13,445 nucleotides of DNA from Bacteroidetes bacterium UBA4009 (GTDB taxonomy: Bacteria > Bacteroidota > Bacteroidia > NS11-12g > UBA9320): the NCBI GenBank assembly GCA_002384205.1, contig DGBH01000115.1:1-13445 (forward strand), in the 5' to 3' direction. Positions within the stretch are counted from its first letter, which is position 1; every line of letters starts with the position of its first letter. A model generated the notes under the pieces. The model was not told where the DNA came from. It was given only the letters and a program-made list of their open reading frames with translations, and searched no databases. Shown here one piece after another: positions 1 through 9,993 of this stretch. A program made the position numbers and the translations under genes.

Positions 1-2534
1 GTGTTGGTTTAGCTCGTATGGCTCGTACTATAAGAGAACGTATGAATATACGAGATAATGAAGTGTTTACTCCAACTGATTTGGTGAACGCTCGAACATT
101 ATCTTCAGTTATTAATTCTTTCTTTGGTACAAATCAGCTTTCTCAGTTTATGGATCAAACCAATCCACTTGCTGAGGTTACACACAAAAGAAGAATGTCT
201 GCTCTAGGTCCCGGTGGACTTTCAAGAGAGCGTGCAGGTTTTGAGGTAAGGGATGTTCACTATACACATTATGGTCGTCTTTGTACTATTGAAACTCCTG
301 AGGGACCTAATATTGGTCTTATCTCTTCACTATGTGTTCATGCTAAAATTAATAATCTTGGTTTTATTGAAACACCTTATCGTAAAGTAGATAATGGACG
401 TGTAAAAATAGAAGAAGAGGTAATCTATCTAAGCGCAGAAGAAGAAGATGAGCACACTATTGCTCAAGCGAATTCTCCTATGGATGCTAAAGGTAATCTT
501 ACCAACGATCTAGTAAAAGCAAGATTTGAAGGCGACTTCCCAATCGCAGATAAAGGCACTATTCATTATATGGATGTTGCGCCGAATCAGATTGTATCTA
601 TTGCGGCATCGCTTATTCCTTTCTTAGAACATGATGATGCTAACCGTGCATTGATGGGTTCGAATATGCAACGTCAAGCGGTACCTATTATGAATCCTCA
701 TGCTCCAATTGTAGGAACAGGTTTAGAGGCACAGGTAGCAAAAGATTCACGTACACAATTAGTGGCTAAAGCTAATGGTGTGGTTGAATTCGTGGATGCA
801 GATGAAATTAGAATCAAGTACGAAATGAGTGAAGAGGATATTCTTTCTTCATTTATCGGAGATACCGAGATATATCACATAACCAAATTTAGAAGAACAA
901 ATCAGAATATGACTGTAAATCTTAGACCAATAGTGGTAAAAGGTGACAAAGTTGTAGAAGGTCAGGTACTAAGTGAAGGTTATGGTACTCAAGGTGGTGA
1001 GCTTGCACTTGGTAGAAATCTTAAAGTAGCATTCATGCCTTGGCAAGGATATAACTTTGAGGATGCTATTGTGATTTCGGAAAAAGTAGTGAAGGAAGAC
1101 TATTTCACTTCTATTCATATTACAGAGCATGATGTGGAGGTTAGAGATACCAAAAGAGGTATTGAAGAACTTACTAATGATATTCCGAACGTAAGTGAAG
1201 ATGCAACGAAAAACTTAGACGAAAATGGACTGATTAGAGTTGGTGCGCGCATTCAAGAAGGCGATATTCTAATTGGAAAAATTACGCCTAAGGGTGAGTC
1301 TGAGCCATCTCCAGAAGAAAAACTGCTTCGTGCAATTTTTGGAGATAAAGCAGGTGACGTAAAAGATGCTTCGCTAAAAGCTAGTCCATCAAAAGAAGGT
1401 GTAGTTATTGCAAAACAACTATTTGTTCGTAGAAAGAAAGACAGAGCTAATAAAGCAGATGATAAAACGAAACTAACCAAGTTAGAAAACGATTATTTAA
1501 ACGAGATAGATAAGCTAAGAGCAATTCTTCTTGATAAGCTTTATAAAGTAGTCAATGGAAAAACATCTGCTGGAGTACAAAACGTGTACTACGAAGATGT
1601 TATTCCTAAAGGTACCAAGTTTACACTTAAGAACTTAGCAACTATCGATTTTACTACGGTTTCTTACAATAATTGGACTTCTGATGCAAGTAAGAATGAG
1701 TTAATTGGTAAAATACTTGCTAATTATAAAGCAAAATACACTGATATAACTACCACCTACAAACGCGAACAATTTGCTGTAAGTGTAGGTGATGAATTGC
1801 CTACTGGAATTTTGAAATTAGCGAAAGTTTATCTAGCTAAGAAAAGAAAACTAAAAGTAGGAGATAAAATGGCGGGTAGACACGGTAATAAAGGTATCGT
1901 AGCACGTATAGTACCAGAAGAAGATATGCCATATCTTGAAGATGGAACGCCAGTAGAAATTGTACTTAATCCACTTGGAGTACCTTCACGTATGAACTTA
2001 GGACAGATTTATGAAACTGTTCTGGGATGGGCAGGTATGGAGTTAGGATTGAATTTTGGTACCCCAATCTTTGATGGAGCTTCTGAAGCTGAAATCAACG
2101 AGCAGGTAACCAAAGCAGGTATTCCTGTAAACGGATCTGCACAATTATACAATGGTCTTACTGGTGAAAAATTCCACCAAAGAACCACTGTAGGAATTAT
2201 GTACATGCTTAAACTTGGTCATATGGTTGATGATAAAATGCACTCGCGTTCTATCGGACCATATTCACTTATTACACAACAACCGTTGGGTGGTAAGGCT
2301 CAAAATGGGGGTCAGCGTTTTGGTGAGATGGAGGTTTGGGCACTTGAGGCATTCGGTGCGGCCAACATACTACGTGAGATATTAACTGTAAAATCAGATG
2401 ATATAGTAGGTAGAGCTAAAGCATACGAAGCGATTGTTAAAGGAGATAATATGCCGGAACCAGGACTTCCTGAGTCATTCAACGTATTACTTCATGAGTT
2501 AAGAGGTTTAGGTATTGAAATTACCTTTGATTAA
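1..2534 (+). CDS. rpoB: RNA polymerase subunit beta (RpoB), 5' end missing
   Basis: This is the beta subunit of DNA-dependent RNA polymerase, part of the catalytic core together with beta prime. The reading frame is open from base 3, so the gene starts outside the window; about 843 residues are visible of roughly 1270 expected for Bacteroidota. Counting from the Met at base 18, the rifampicin-binding segment lies near residues 40-100, and the equivalents of E. coli Asp516, His526 and Ser531 are unchanged (bases 153, 183, 198). The active-site NFED motif is at residues 347-349 (Glu348, Asp349) and the KMAGRHGNK motif carries Lys617 and Lys625, matching the nucleotide-contacting lysines. The C-terminal [15 protein letters not shown] segment, which packs on beta prime, is intact. 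One oddity is Thr in place of the usual Pro in C-P-I-E-T-P-E-G (base 285). rpoC follows after 27 bases, so the two are surely co-transcribed. Confidence 0.99.
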   Translation, partial: VGLARMARTIRERMNIRDNEVFTPTDLVNARTLSSVINSFFGTNQLSQFMDQTNPLAEVTHKRRMSALGPGGLSRERAGFEVRDVHYTHYGRLCTIETPEGPNIGLISSLCVHAKINNLGFIETPYRKVDNGRVKIEEEVIYLSAEEEDEHTIAQANSPMDAKGNLTNDLVKARFEGDFPIADKGTIHYMDVAPNQIVSIAASLIPFLEHDDANRALMGSNMQRQAVPIMNPHAPIVGTGLEAQVAKDSRTQLVAKANGVVEFVDADEIRIKYEMSEEDILSSFIGDTEIYHITKFRRTNQNMTVNLRPIVVKGDKVVEGQVLSEGYGTQGGELALGRNLKVAFMPWQGYNFEDAIVISEKVVKEDYFTSIHITEHDVEVRDTKRGIEELTNDIPNVSEDATKNLDENGLIRVGARIQEGDILIGKITPKGESEPSPEEKLLRAIFGDKAGDVKDASLKASPSKEGVVIAKQLFVRRKKDRANKADDKTKLTKLENDYLNEIDKLRAILLDKLYKVVNGKTSAGVQNVYYEDVIPKGTKFTLKNLATIDFTTVSYNNWTSDASKNELIGKILANYKAKYTDITTTYKREQFAVSVGDELPTGILKLAKVYLAKKRKLKVGDKMAGRHGNKGIVARIVPEEDMPYLEDGTPVEIVLNPLGVPSRMNLGQIYETVLGWAGMELGLNFGTPIFDGASEAEINEQVTKAGIPVNGSAQLYNGLTGEKFHQRTTVGIMYMLKLGHMVDDKMHSRSIGPYSLITQQPLGGKAQNGGQRFGEMEVWALEAFGAANILREILTVKSDDIVGRAKAYEAIVKGDNMPEPGLPESFNVLLHELRGLGIEITFD

Positions 2535-2561
2535 TAATATTTTAAATTAGGATAAAGTAAA

Positions 2562-5500
2562 ATGTCAAATAAAAAAGACGTAAAAGTAAAATCTAATTTT
2601 AAGAAACTTAGAATTGGTTTATCATCTCCAGAAGTTATATTACAACGTTCTTTTGGTGAGGTAACAAAACCAGAGACAATTAACTACAGATCTTATAAAC
2701 CAGAAATGGGTGGATTATTCTGCGAGAGAATATTCGGTCCCGTGAAAGATTATGAGTGTCACTGTGGAAAATATAAGCGAATTAGATATAAAGGCATAGT
2801 TTGCGATAGATGCGGTGTAGAGGTTACAGAGAAAAAGGTGCGTAGAGAGCGTATGGGACATATCGAGTTGGTTGTTCCTATAGTTCATATCTGGTATTTT
2901 AAATCTCTTCCTAACAAAATTGGTTACCTGATCGGTCTTCCTTCTAAGAAATTAGAAATGATCGTATACTACGAGCGTTATATCGTAATTCAAGCTGGCC
3001 AAAAAGAAGCAGATGGAGTAAATTATCTTGATTTTCTTACAGAAGAAGAATACCTGGATATTTTAGATTCATTACCAAAAGAAAATCAATATCTTGACGA
3101 TAATGATCCAAACAAGTTTATCGCTAAAATGGGCGGTGAGGCAATTTGGGATTTATTGTCACGTCTTGATTTAGATGGTTTATCTTTTAGTTTGAGACAT
3201 CAAGCAGCAAACGAGACCTCTCAACAACGTAAAAATGAGGCTCTAAAAAGACTTAACGTTATTGAAGGTTTCCGTGCTTCTAAACTAACCGGTGAAAATC
3301 GTCCAGAGTGGATGATCTTGAAAATGCTTCCAGTAATTCCACCAGAACTAAGACCATTAGTTCCATTGGACGGAGGTAGATTTGCCACTTCTGATTTAAA
3401 TGATCTTTACAGAAGAGTTATTATCAGAAATAATCGTCTTAAGAGACTGATGGAGATTAAAGCTCCAGAGGTTATCTTGAGAAATGAGAAACGAATGCTT
3501 CAAGAAGCAGTAGACTCATTGCTAGACAACACAAGAAGAGCTAACGCTGTAAAAGCAAACGGCAACAGACCTTTGAAATCATTGAGTGACATGCTCAAAG
3601 GAAAGCAAGGTCGTTTCCGTCAAAACTTATTAGGTAAGCGTGTTGACTATTCTGGTCGTTCGGTTATCGTAGTAGGTCCAAAACTTAAATTGCACGAATG
3701 TGGTTTACCAAAAGGTATGGCCGCAGAGCTTTTTAAACCATTTATTATTCGAAAATTAATAGAACGTGGTATTGTAAAAACGGTAAAGTCTGCAAAGAAA
3801 ATTGTAGATAAAAAAGAGCCTGTTATCTGGGAAATATTAGAAAATATCCTAAAAGGACATCCTATTCTTCTTAACCGTGCCCCTACGCTACACAGATTAG
3901 GTATACAAGCATTCCAACCTAAATTAGTAGAAGGAAAAGCAATTCGTCTTCACCCACTAGTTTGTACTGGTTTTAATGCGGATTTTGATGGTGACCAAAT
4001 GGCTGTGCATGTACCTTTGGGTAATGCAGCAATTTTAGAGGCTCAAATTTTAATGCTTGCTTCTCATAATATTCTTAACCCTGCAAATGGCGCTCCTATA
4101 GCAGTGCCATCGCAAGACATGGTTTTGGGGTTGTATTACATGACCAAAATGAGAAGAACTACGGATACAGAGATTGTAGAAGGCCAAGGTCTTACATTCT
4201 ATAGCTTTGAAGAAGTAGAAATTGCATACAATGAAGGTAAAGCTAACTTAAACGCTGTAATCAAAGTAAGAACTAAGGTTCTTGAGGATGGTGAGTTGGT
4301 TAATAAGATTATTGAGACTTCTGTAGGTCGTGTTATATTTAACTTACACGTTCCAGAAGAAATAGGTTTTATTAATACGTTGCTTACCAAAAAATCACTA
4401 CGAGATATTATCGGCGATATGATAAAATCAGTAGGTGTTGCTCGTACTGCTAAATTCTTGGATGCGATTAAAGAACTAGGTTTCTACTATTCATTTAGAG
4501 GAGGACTATCGTTCAACATTTCTGACGTACTAGTTCCTTCTACAAAAGAAGCATTGGTAGAGTCTGCACGTGTGGAGGTTGCTGAAATTACAAGTAATTA
4601 CGAGAACGGTTTCATTACAAATAACGAACGTTATAACCAAGTTATTGATATCTGGACTAGAATTAACTCTAGAGTAGCAGATGCATTGCTTCATGACATT
4701 GCAACAGATAATCAAGGATTTAATCCTATTTATATGATGCTTGATTCAGGAGCTAGGGGTTCTAAAGAGCAGATTCGTCAGCTTGGAGGTATGAGGGGTC
4801 TTATGGCTAAACCTCAAAAGAAAATTGGTGCAGGGGGAACAGGTGAAATTATCGAGAATCCAATTCTTTCTAACTTTAGAGAAGGATTATCCATTTTAGA
4901 ATACTTTATCTCCACTCACGGTGCTCGTAAAGGTCTTGCAGATACGGCTCTTAAAACAGCGGATGCGGGTTACTTAACGAGAAGGCTTCATGATGTAGCT
5001 CAAGATGTAGTGGTTTCTATTGAAGATTGTGGAACACTTCGTGGTTTTGAGGTGCGTACATTGAAAGAAAATGATGAGGTGATTGATAGTTTACGTGATA
5101 GAATAGAGGGTAGAGTTTCTTTACTGGATATTCATCACCCCGAAACTGGAGAACTTCTAATAGCAGCCAATGAAGAAATTACCGATAAATTAGCAGACGT
5201 TATCGAGGATTCAGGAATTGAATCTGTTGAAATACGCTCTGTAATGACGTGTGAATCTCGCAGAGGTGTTTGTACTAAATGCTATGGTAGAAACCTTGCT
5301 ACTGGTAGAACGGTTCAAGAAGGTGAAGCTGTAGGTGTTATTGCTGCTCAGTCAATTGGTGAGCCAGGTACTCAGCTTACACTTAGAACATTCCACGTGG
5401 GTGGTACAGCTTCTAACATTGCACAAGATTCTATGCACATCGCAAAAGCGAATGGTATTATAGAATTTGATGAAGTTAAAACGGTTCCTGGAAAAGATTC

Positions 5501-6875
5501 AAACGGCGATAATATTGGTATTGTTGTCGGAAGATCTGGAGAGGCTAAAATAATCGATGCAAAGACTAAGGATGTACTCTTCCTAACGAATATTCCTTAT
5601 GGTTCATTCTTATACGTGGAAGAAAAAGCAAAGATTACTAAAGGAGATAAGATTTGTTCTTGGGATCCTTATAATGCTGTAATACTTTCTGACCTTGATG
5701 GTAAAGTAGAGTTCATAGATCTTAAAGAGGGTATTTCCTTCACTGTTGAGATGGACGAAGCTACCGGATATAAAGAGAAAGTAGTAACCGATTCTAGAGA
5801 TAAAAAAGTAAATCCAGCTGTTCATATAGTTGGTAAAGGGGGAGAAGTACTGAAGGAACTTAACGTTCCAGTTGGGGCTCACCTTTCTATAGAAAATGGT
5901 GCTAAAGTATCTGCAGGTACTATTATCGCAAAAATTCCTAGAGTAGTAGGTAAAACAAGCGATATCACCGGTGGACTTCCAAGGGTGACTGAGCTTTTTG
6001 AAGCTCGTAATCCTTCTAATCCAGCAGTAGTATCGGAGATTGATGGTGTTGTAACATACGGAGGTATTAAGCGTGGTAATAGAGAGGTAACTATTGAATC
6101 AAGAGAAGGAATTTCTAAAAAATATCTTATTTCTTTATCTAAGCACATCTTAGTGCAAGATGGGGACTTTGTAAGAGCTGGAACTCCTTTATCTGACGGT
6201 TCAATTACACCTCAAGATATTCTTTCTATAGAAGGTATCAGCGCTGTACAAAACTATATAGTTAATGGTATCCAAGAGGTATATCGTCTTCAAGGTGTGC
6301 GTATTAACGATAAGCATATCGAAGTTATCATTAAGCAAATGATGCAAAAAGTAGCGGTAATAGAAGCTGGTGATACTAAATTCTTAGAAGGATCTGCAGT
6401 TGATAAATTAGAGTTTAAAGAGGAAAATGACGAGTTATACGACAAACGTGTAGTTATGGAGCCCGGAGATTCTAATGAAGTAAAAGCAGGTGAGATTATC
6501 AGTCTTAGAAGATTGAGAGATCTAAACTCTTCGCTAAAAAGAAAGGATATGAAAGTAATTGAGGTTAGAGAAGCTTTACCAGCGACTTCTGGACCTTTAT
6601 TACAAGGTATTACTAAAGCATCATTAGGTACATACAGCTTTATGTCAGCTGCATCTTTCCAAGAGACTACTAAAGTGTTAAACGAAGCTGCAATTGCAGG
6701 TAAAGTTGACGAGATGTTAGGTCTTAAAGAGAATGTTATTGTAGGACATCTTATACCAGCAGGTACAGGACTTAGAATGTATGAAAACCTAGTGGTAGGT
6801 TCTCAAGAGGAGTTTGATTTACTCAAAGCAGCTAAAGCTGAAGTAATGAGCCCTTCTGCCGAAACGGTTAACTAA
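2562..6875 (+). CDS. rpoC: RNA polymerase subunit beta prime (RpoC)
   Basis: This is the largest RNA polymerase subunit; it carries the catalytic magnesium and the bridge helix and trigger loop. The 1437 residues are the normal length for Bacteroidota. The N-terminal zinc site is complete (Cys66, Cys68, Cys81, Cys84). The catalytic NADFDGD motif places the metal-binding aspartates at 474, 476 and 478. The bridge-helix and trigger-loop sequence [20 protein letters not shown] is present, and the second zinc site uses Cys823, Cys897, Cys904 and Cys907. The C-terminal part contains the usual hybrid-motif barrels and ends with the conserved LIPAGTG segment. The ATG at 2562 has an A-rich leader with a weak AGGA at 2549-2552, typical for this phylum. 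A strong terminator follows the stop. No truncation or missing key residue was seen. Confidence 0.99.
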   Translation: MSNKKDVKVKSNFKKLRIGLSSPEVILQRSFGEVTKPETINYRSYKPEMGGLFCERIFGPVKDYECHCGKYKRIRYKGIVCDRCGVEVTEKKVRRERMGHIELVVPIVHIWYFKSLPNKIGYLIGLPSKKLEMIVYYERYIVIQAGQKEADGVNYLDFLTEEEYLDILDSLPKENQYLDDNDPNKFIAKMGGEAIWDLLSRLDLDGLSFSLRHQAANETSQQRKNEALKRLNVIEGFRASKLTGENRPEWMILKMLPVIPPELRPLVPLDGGRFATSDLNDLYRRVIIRNNRLKRLMEIKAPEVILRNEKRMLQEAVDSLLDNTRRANAVKANGNRPLKSLSDMLKGKQGRFRQNLLGKRVDYSGRSVIVVGPKLKLHECGLPKGMAAELFKPFIIRKLIERGIVKTVKSAKKIVDKKEPVIWEILENILKGHPILLNRAPTLHRLGIQAFQPKLVEGKAIRLHPLVCTGFNADFDGDQMAVHVPLGNAAILEAQILMLASHNILNPANGAPIAVPSQDMVLGLYYMTKMRRTTDTEIVEGQGLTFYSFEEVEIAYNEGKANLNAVIKVRTKVLEDGELVNKIIETSVGRVIFNLHVPEEIGFINTLLTKKSLRDIIGDMIKSVGVARTAKFLDAIKELGFYYSFRGGLSFNISDVLVPSTKEALVESARVEVAEITSNYENGFITNNERYNQVIDIWTRINSRVADALLHDIATDNQGFNPIYMMLDSGARGSKEQIRQLGGMRGLMAKPQKKIGAGGTGEIIENPILSNFREGLSILEYFISTHGARKGLADTALKTADAGYLTRRLHDVAQDVVVSIEDCGTLRGFEVRTLKENDEVIDSLRDRIEGRVSLLDIHHPETGELLIAANEEITDKLADVIEDSGIESVEIRSVMTCESRRGVCTKCYGRNLATGRTVQEGEAVGVIAAQSIGEPGTQLTLRTFHVGGTASNIAQDSMHIAKANGIIEFDEVKTVPGKDSNGDNIGIVVGRSGEAKIIDAKTKDVLFLTNIPYGSFLYVEEKAKITKGDKICSWDPYNAVILSDLDGKVEFIDLKEGISFTVEMDEATGYKEKVVTDSRDKKVNPAVHIVGKGGEVLKELNVPVGAHLSIENGAKVSAGTIIAKIPRVVGKTSDITGGLPRVTELFEARNPSNPAVVSEIDGVVTYGGIKRGNREVTIESREGISKKYLISLSKHILVQDGDFVRAGTPLSDGSITPQDILSIEGISAVQNYIVNGIQEVYRLQGVRINDKHIEVIIKQMMQKVAVIEAGDTKFLEGSAVDKLEFKEENDELYDKRVVMEPGDSNEVKAGEIISLRRLRDLNSSLKRKDMKVIEVREALPATSGPLLQGITKASLGTYSFMSAASFQETTKVLNEAAIAGKVDEMLGLKENVIVGHLIPAGTGLRMYENLVVGSQEEFDLLKAAKAEVMSPSAETVN

Positions 6876-6902
6876 TCTATAACAAAGAGATTTTCAATTA
6901 TA

Positions 6903-6937
6903 CGAATGGGCTACTAGATTTCTAGTAGCCCATTTTA
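6903..6937 (+). terminator. Intrinsic terminator of the rpoBC operon
   Basis: A perfect 13 bp inverted repeat (6906-6918 with 6921-6933, only TT between the arms) starts 30 bases after the rpoC stop. It is extended by an A-T pair and followed by a short T run (6933-6936). The stem contains the GGGCTA / TAGCCC core. It should end rpoBC transcripts and so separate them from the DUF3467 gene. The A run on the left is too short to make it a clear bidirectional terminator. Confidence 0.85.
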
Positions 6938-6976
6938 GTTGAACCACAATGTAGTTTTTGCTAATGACTTGTAGAC

Positions 6977-7007
6977 TTGCGTTTAATGTGGTAATGATCT
7001 ATAATAA
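6977..7007 (+). promoter_or_regulatory. Possible promoter of the DUF3467 gene
   Basis: TTGCGT at 6977-6982 is followed after 17 bases by TATAAT at 7000-7005. Read with the Bacteroidota consensus it is TTG, 20 bases, then TA, but the TTTG of the usual TAnnTTTG box is missing. A start site near 7012 would give a leader of about 70 bases that carries both inverted repeats at 7021-7082. A competing candidate is TAGTTTTG at 7069-7076, which has no partner TTG upstream and would give an essentially leaderless message. Confidence 0.35.
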
Positions 7008-7020
7008 GCTTTTAAGCTAG

Positions 7021-7082
7021 ACCATAAATAGTTCAAATTAATTTATGGTTTTACGTAAAAAAATAACATAGTTTTGAACTAT
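7021..7082 (+). promoter_or_regulatory. Two overlapping, mutually exclusive inverted repeats in the DUF3467 leader
   Basis: Repeat A is a perfect 9 bp hairpin: ACCATAAAT (7021-7029) with ATTTATGGT (7041-7049), loop of 11. Repeat B is a perfect 10 bp pair: ATAGTTCAAA (7028-7037) with TTTGAACTAT (7073-7082). The left arm of B shares two bases with the left arm of A and otherwise lies in A's loop, while its right arm includes the A and U of the DUF3467 start codon. In RNA, pairing B would hide the start codon. The bases are seen directly; a regulatory role is inferred. As DNA, B could also be a spaced operator. Confidence 0.45.
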
Positions 7083-7395
7083 GGCAGAACCAAACAAAGG
7101 CAATCATATAGATATTGAGTTAACGGAAGAAATAGCTGATGGCATATACAGCAACTTGGCTATTATATCGCACTCTAATTCTGAGTTCGTAATAGATTTC
7201 ATTAGGTTATTACCTGGCGTGCCAAAGGCCAAAGTCAAAAGCCGAATACTGTTAAGTCCACAGCATGCTAAAAGATTACATCAGGCATTATATGAGAACA
7301 TACGTAAGTTTGAAGCACAGTTTGGTGAAATAGAAATGCAAGAGAGTGCTCCACAATTTCCACCTATGAGTTTTGGCCCAACAGGGGAGGCGTAA
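7081..7395 (+). CDS. DUF3467 family small protein
   Basis: This is a 104-residue soluble protein matching the DUF3467 family as I know it: a conserved E-[IL]-x-D-G-x-Y-x-N-x-A segment near residues 16-27, then EFVIDF (35-40), a P-G-x-P-K-A-x-V-x-S-R-x-x-L-S-P core (residues 45-60), and a helical end containing LHQALYENIRKFEAQFGEI. The last 20 residues are Pro, Met and Gly rich and look disordered. There is no signal peptide, membrane segment or known catalytic motif. Its biochemical role is unknown to me. The placement directly behind rpoC, though separated by a strong terminator, recalls a common arrangement in Bacteroidota and hints at a link to transcription or to growth rate, which is inference only. 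The ATG at 7081 is the natural start; it lies inside an inverted-repeat arm. Confidence 0.9.
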   Translation: MAEPNKGNHIDIELTEEIADGIYSNLAIISHSNSEFVIDFIRLLPGVPKAKVKSRILLSPQHAKRLHQALYENIRKFEAQFGEIEMQESAPQFPPMSFGPTGEA

Positions 7396-7483
7396 TTAAA
7401 ATTTAAACGTTACTCACTGTAATCGTCAAAAGGTAGCTTGGGCAGATACTAACCGAAGTTGTCGACATTGAGTGGAATCCGTT
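7396..7483. terminator. Convergent intergenic gap with a weak imperfect stem
   Basis: The DUF3467 gene and the unknown gene on the other strand end 88 bases apart. The only structure I see is an imperfect stem, 7412-7425 with 7463-7473 (about 10 pairs, one mismatch, one 3-base bulge, loop near 37 bases), followed on the + strand by the T-rich GTTTTATTT. It may act as a shared terminator, but the long loop makes this weak. Confidence 0.2.
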
Positions 7484-9166
7484 TTATTTAAATATTTGTT
7501 CTAAAATCTTCTCTGTAATTAGATATGTTGGTTTCACACCCGTAGTTCCAAGTCCACCGCTAGCTAAAGTACTACCCGTTTCTAAAGGATTATCTGATGC
7601 GTAATACGCGTAATTTACAATCACATTTGGATTTATACTCTTTCGTATTTTAGAGTGAGCTTGAATAGCTTTTTGGTAATGCGCTCCTTCCATTTCTAGG
7701 CCAGTTGCTCCCCAAGTACTTTTAAGGAAATAGCGCAGTAAATCTTTGTTTTGCAATGATGTTCCTAGTACTGAGATCATAGTCCCTTCGTATACATCTA
7801 AATCCAATCCTTCAAAATCTTGCTTTGTGAGTCCATTTTTGAATGGGTAATTGTCTGCTGTACCCTCAAATATATGTGCAGATGGGATCATAATATCACC
7901 TTTCCCTCCTTCTAAAATTCCTGCTTTCCCCATAATTGATATGGATGCTAAGTTTAGATATTTCACCGTCGCTTCATCGGGTTTATACGGTTTGAGAAGC
8001 TCATCCATAGTTTCATAAGCTTGTTCTCCAAAAGCGTAGTCCATAACGACAAGTACAGGTTTTTCTGCTTCTGTGGTGTGGCTTAGTCGTTGAGCCAGCT
8101 CCCCAGAGAGATATTTAGCAGTATCAAAAATTTGAACATCAATATTGGTCCCGCTAGTATCTGCAATAAAAATCATTCCTTCTTTTTCGGCTATTTTCAC
8201 CACGATATCACGGTACTTTGTACTACTACTTAGTTCCTCATAGATGCCTAATTTATCTTTATCCTTAAGCCTGCTTTTAAGTGCGTGAGGTGCAAATAAT
8301 GTATTTTGTACACTGTGCATATTAGCGCTTATAATGTGAATAGGTCTATGAAGCAAATCGCGTTTATGTAATTCTTTTTTAATGTTGTCTGCCCATATTT
8401 CACCGTGTATATGTTGGCCTAAGCGTTCGCGAAGTACTGCACTAAAGGTGACTGTGCGTTTGTTCTGTAGTAATTCTTCATCTAATGCTAATTTGCCTAG
8501 CCAAAAAATGATGTGTAAAAATCGGTTAGGATTTTCAGCACTTTTAAAATTAGCATAAACATCACTAACTTCTTTGTATGTACGTCCCAAAATATTGGCG
8601 GTATGCATTAGCGTCACTTCCTGCTCATCCTTTGTTAATGCTGTTTTTTGTTTTATGGCTGCCTCTAGTTTTTGCCAATCCCGATTTACTGCACCTTCCT
8701 CATTTATTAAAACACTTCTCATTATCTTATGACTTTCAATAAAAAGAAACGTAAGATGAGTAAGAATATCATAGATTTCTGATCGCCCACGCGTAATTTC
8801 AATGTTCATTTGCTCGGCGTCAATTCTATAGCAGTTTCTTCTCCGTTTAGGCGGGATTATCGCTTTAAAATGAGAACCCTCGTAACCTTCATCGCTAGTT
8901 AAATTAATATAACGACATTCTTCTATGCCTATGGGCAATCTGTCTATTACATAATTTAAACCTGCTAATTCTACTTTATCCTGAGCTATACTTCCGTATA
9001 TTTCTGGTCTAAGGGTTAATAATGCTTCCCTCAAGGTAGCACCACTTACGCCCATAGGTTTATAAAATCCACGATTAAACAAATGGCGCATGGTAACATA
9101 AAGTCGTTGGATTGCACCAGTACTTTCTTGAGCCCTGCTGCGACGATGCTGAGTGTTTTTAATCAT
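7484..9166 (-). CDS. Uncharacterised Bacteroidota protein with a nucleoside-phosphorylase-like C-terminal domain
   Basis: This is a 560-residue protein without signal peptide or membrane segments, so probably cytoplasmic. I know similar proteins only as an uncharacterised Bacteroidota family (possibly catalogued as DUF6909; recalled, not checked). The first 320 residues look mainly helical, with a very basic start, an R-H-L-F-N-R-G-F-Y-K-P-M-G segment near 27-39 and a K-R-R-R-N cluster near 106. From about residue 330 the pattern changes to alternating strands and helices: IFIADTSGTNIDV, LVVMDYAFGEQ (Met375), SIMGKAGILEGGKGDIMIP (ending near 428), a G-T-S-L-Q-N-K-D-L-L segment and LEMEGAHYQKAI with EMEG at 491-494. 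The glycine-rich GDIxxP and the EMEG motif are typical of the PNP/MTAN nucleoside phosphorylase and nucleosidase superfamily, where the EMEG region contacts the ribose. Substrate and activity cannot be named. A TATCTTTG box lies 56 bases upstream of the ATG. Confidence 0.85.
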   Translation of the reverse strand: MIKNTQHRRSRAQESTGAIQRLYVTMRHLFNRGFYKPMGVSGATLREALLTLRPEIYGSIAQDKVELAGLNYVIDRLPIGIEECRYINLTSDEGYEGSHFKAIIPPKRRRNCYRIDAEQMNIEITRGRSEIYDILTHLTFLFIESHKIMRSVLINEEGAVNRDWQKLEAAIKQKTALTKDEQEVTLMHTANILGRTYKEVSDVYANFKSAENPNRFLHIIFWLGKLALDEELLQNKRTVTFSAVLRERLGQHIHGEIWADNIKKELHKRDLLHRPIHIISANMHSVQNTLFAPHALKSRLKDKDKLGIYEELSSSTKYRDIVVKIAEKEGMIFIADTSGTNIDVQIFDTAKYLSGELAQRLSHTTEAEKPVLVVMDYAFGEQAYETMDELLKPYKPDEATVKYLNLASISIMGKAGILEGGKGDIMIPSAHIFEGTADNYPFKNGLTKQDFEGLDLDVYEGTMISVLGTSLQNKDLLRYFLKSTWGATGLEMEGAHYQKAIQAHSKIRKSINPNVIVNYAYYASDNPLETGSTLASGGLGTTGVKPTYLITEKILEQIFK

Positions 9167-9221
9167 AATTATCGAGTTTAATGAGTTAAAGCTATGCTAT
9201 AAAAGTGCATTCTTAATATTA

Positions 9222-9229
9222 CAAAGATA
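9222..9229 (-). promoter_or_regulatory. Minus-7 box (TATCTTTG) of the phosphorylase-like gene
   Basis: On the - strand the sequence TATCTTTG matches the Bacteroidota TAnnTTTG consensus exactly and lies 55 bases before the ATG at 9166. A start site near 9215 would give a leader of about 48 bases. I could not find a clear TTG partner 19-21 bases further upstream, which lowers confidence. Confidence 0.4.
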
Positions 9230-9298
9230 TACTTAAGATGTATACACTTTTGTTTTCTATGCTTGCGCGCTAGCTTGCGTTAGTGTAAAACGCAGTAT

Positions 9299-9315
9299 TT
9301 CTTTATCCTAAAGAA
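9299..9315 (-). terminator. Small perfect hairpin just after the PAQR gene
   Basis: TTCTTTA (9299-9305) and TAAAGAA (9309-9315) form a perfect 7 bp stem with a 3-base loop, ten bases past the PAQR stop. A second stem (TGCGTT / AACGCA, loop of 7) follows a few bases further along the transcript. Neither is followed by a T run on the - strand, so termination here is uncertain and read-through into the next gene is possible. Confidence 0.25.
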
Positions 9316-9324
9316 CATACATGC

Positions 9325-9993
9325 CTACAATACCCAATAATAAATCGATATAAAGTGGCATAAGCTACCAAGTAATACAAGCACGTGGAAGATAGCGTGG
9401 TTGTATTTTATAGAGGTTTGTATACTGTAAAATAAAGCACCAACAGTATAGGAAACGCCACCTGCAAGTAGCCAATATAAACCATGTGCAGCAAGGTTTA
9501 TAAGTAATGGTTTTATTGCAAATAATACCATCCAACCCATAAAGAGATACATGAGTGTACTAAGTCTGTCGTACTTTCCAGTAAACCAAAGTTTTAGAAT
9601 AACGCCTGTTAATGTAAATATCCAAACTGCAGAAAGTAGAATGATTCCGGTGTTCCCTTTTAAAGTGATTAATGAAAACGGTGTATAGGTGCCTGCTATT
9701 AATACATAAATTGCTGCGTGATCTAATATATTTAAGCGATTACGAATTTTTGGTACAGTGCTGTTGTGATACAGTGTCGAAGCGGCATAGAGTAACATCA
9801 TTGAAGATCCAAACACTAATGAACTTAAAATGCTAATACGATTATCTGCCTTAGCGAGCATCAGTCCAGTTGCCAGCACACTCAATACAAAACCTAATGC
9901 GTGTGAGACCACATTAAAGCGTTCTTCAGTAACAGGGTAGGAGGTGGTCTGATGATGTGTCATCTCGTCAAATATCGTGTTTTTATACATCAT
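9325..9993 (-). CDS. trhA: PAQR / hemolysin III family membrane protein (TrhA-like)
   Basis: This is a 222-residue inner-membrane protein with seven hydrophobic segments, the normal size for bacterial PAQR proteins (hemolysin III, YqfA, TrhA). Family motifs are intact: E-E-R-F-N-x-x-S-H-A-x-G at 23-34, S-T-L-Y-H at 72-76, L-D-H-A-A-I-Y-x-x-I-A-G-T-Y-T-P-F at 90-106, and H-A-I-F-H at 199-203. His76, His199 and His203 are the expected metal ligands, with Asp91 next to the site, so the hydrolase-like metal centre looks functional. Bacterial members are linked to membrane fluidity and fatty-acid balance; the haemolysin name is historical. The start chosen (ATG at 9993) overlaps the upstream gene by 11 bases (ATGATGTATAA); an in-frame ATG at 9963 also fits the family and would remove the overlap. 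The coupling suggests co-transcription and possibly translational coupling with that gene. Confidence 0.93.
   Translation of the reverse strand: MMYKNTIFDEMTHHQTTSYPVTEERFNVVSHALGFVLSVLATGLMLAKADNRISILSSLVFGSSMMLLYAASTLYHNSTVPKIRNRLNILDHAAIYVLIAGTYTPFSLITLKGNTGIILLSAVWIFTLTGVILKLWFTGKYDRLSTLMYLFMGWMVLFAIKPLLINLAAHGLYWLLAGGVSYTVGALFYSIQTSIKYNHAIFHVLVLLGSLCHFISIYYWVL

Noticed and set aside
1253..1480. Open frame on the - strand inside rpoB, with similar ones at 2009-2206, 4199-4390, 4530-4715, 5610-5882 and 5879-6148
   Set aside because: They lie entirely opposite rpoB or rpoC, whose protein sequence is conserved through these stretches, and show no recognisable motif of their own.
9253..9283. 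GCTTGCG repeat with alternating GCGCGC near 9260-9280
   Set aside because: Short and imperfect; there is no stable stem followed by a T run and no link to a mobile element.
9325..9993. Reading the hemolysin III family name as evidence of a toxin
   Set aside because: PAQR proteins are membrane-homeostasis proteins widespread in bacteria; the name is historical and nothing in the context points to virulence.
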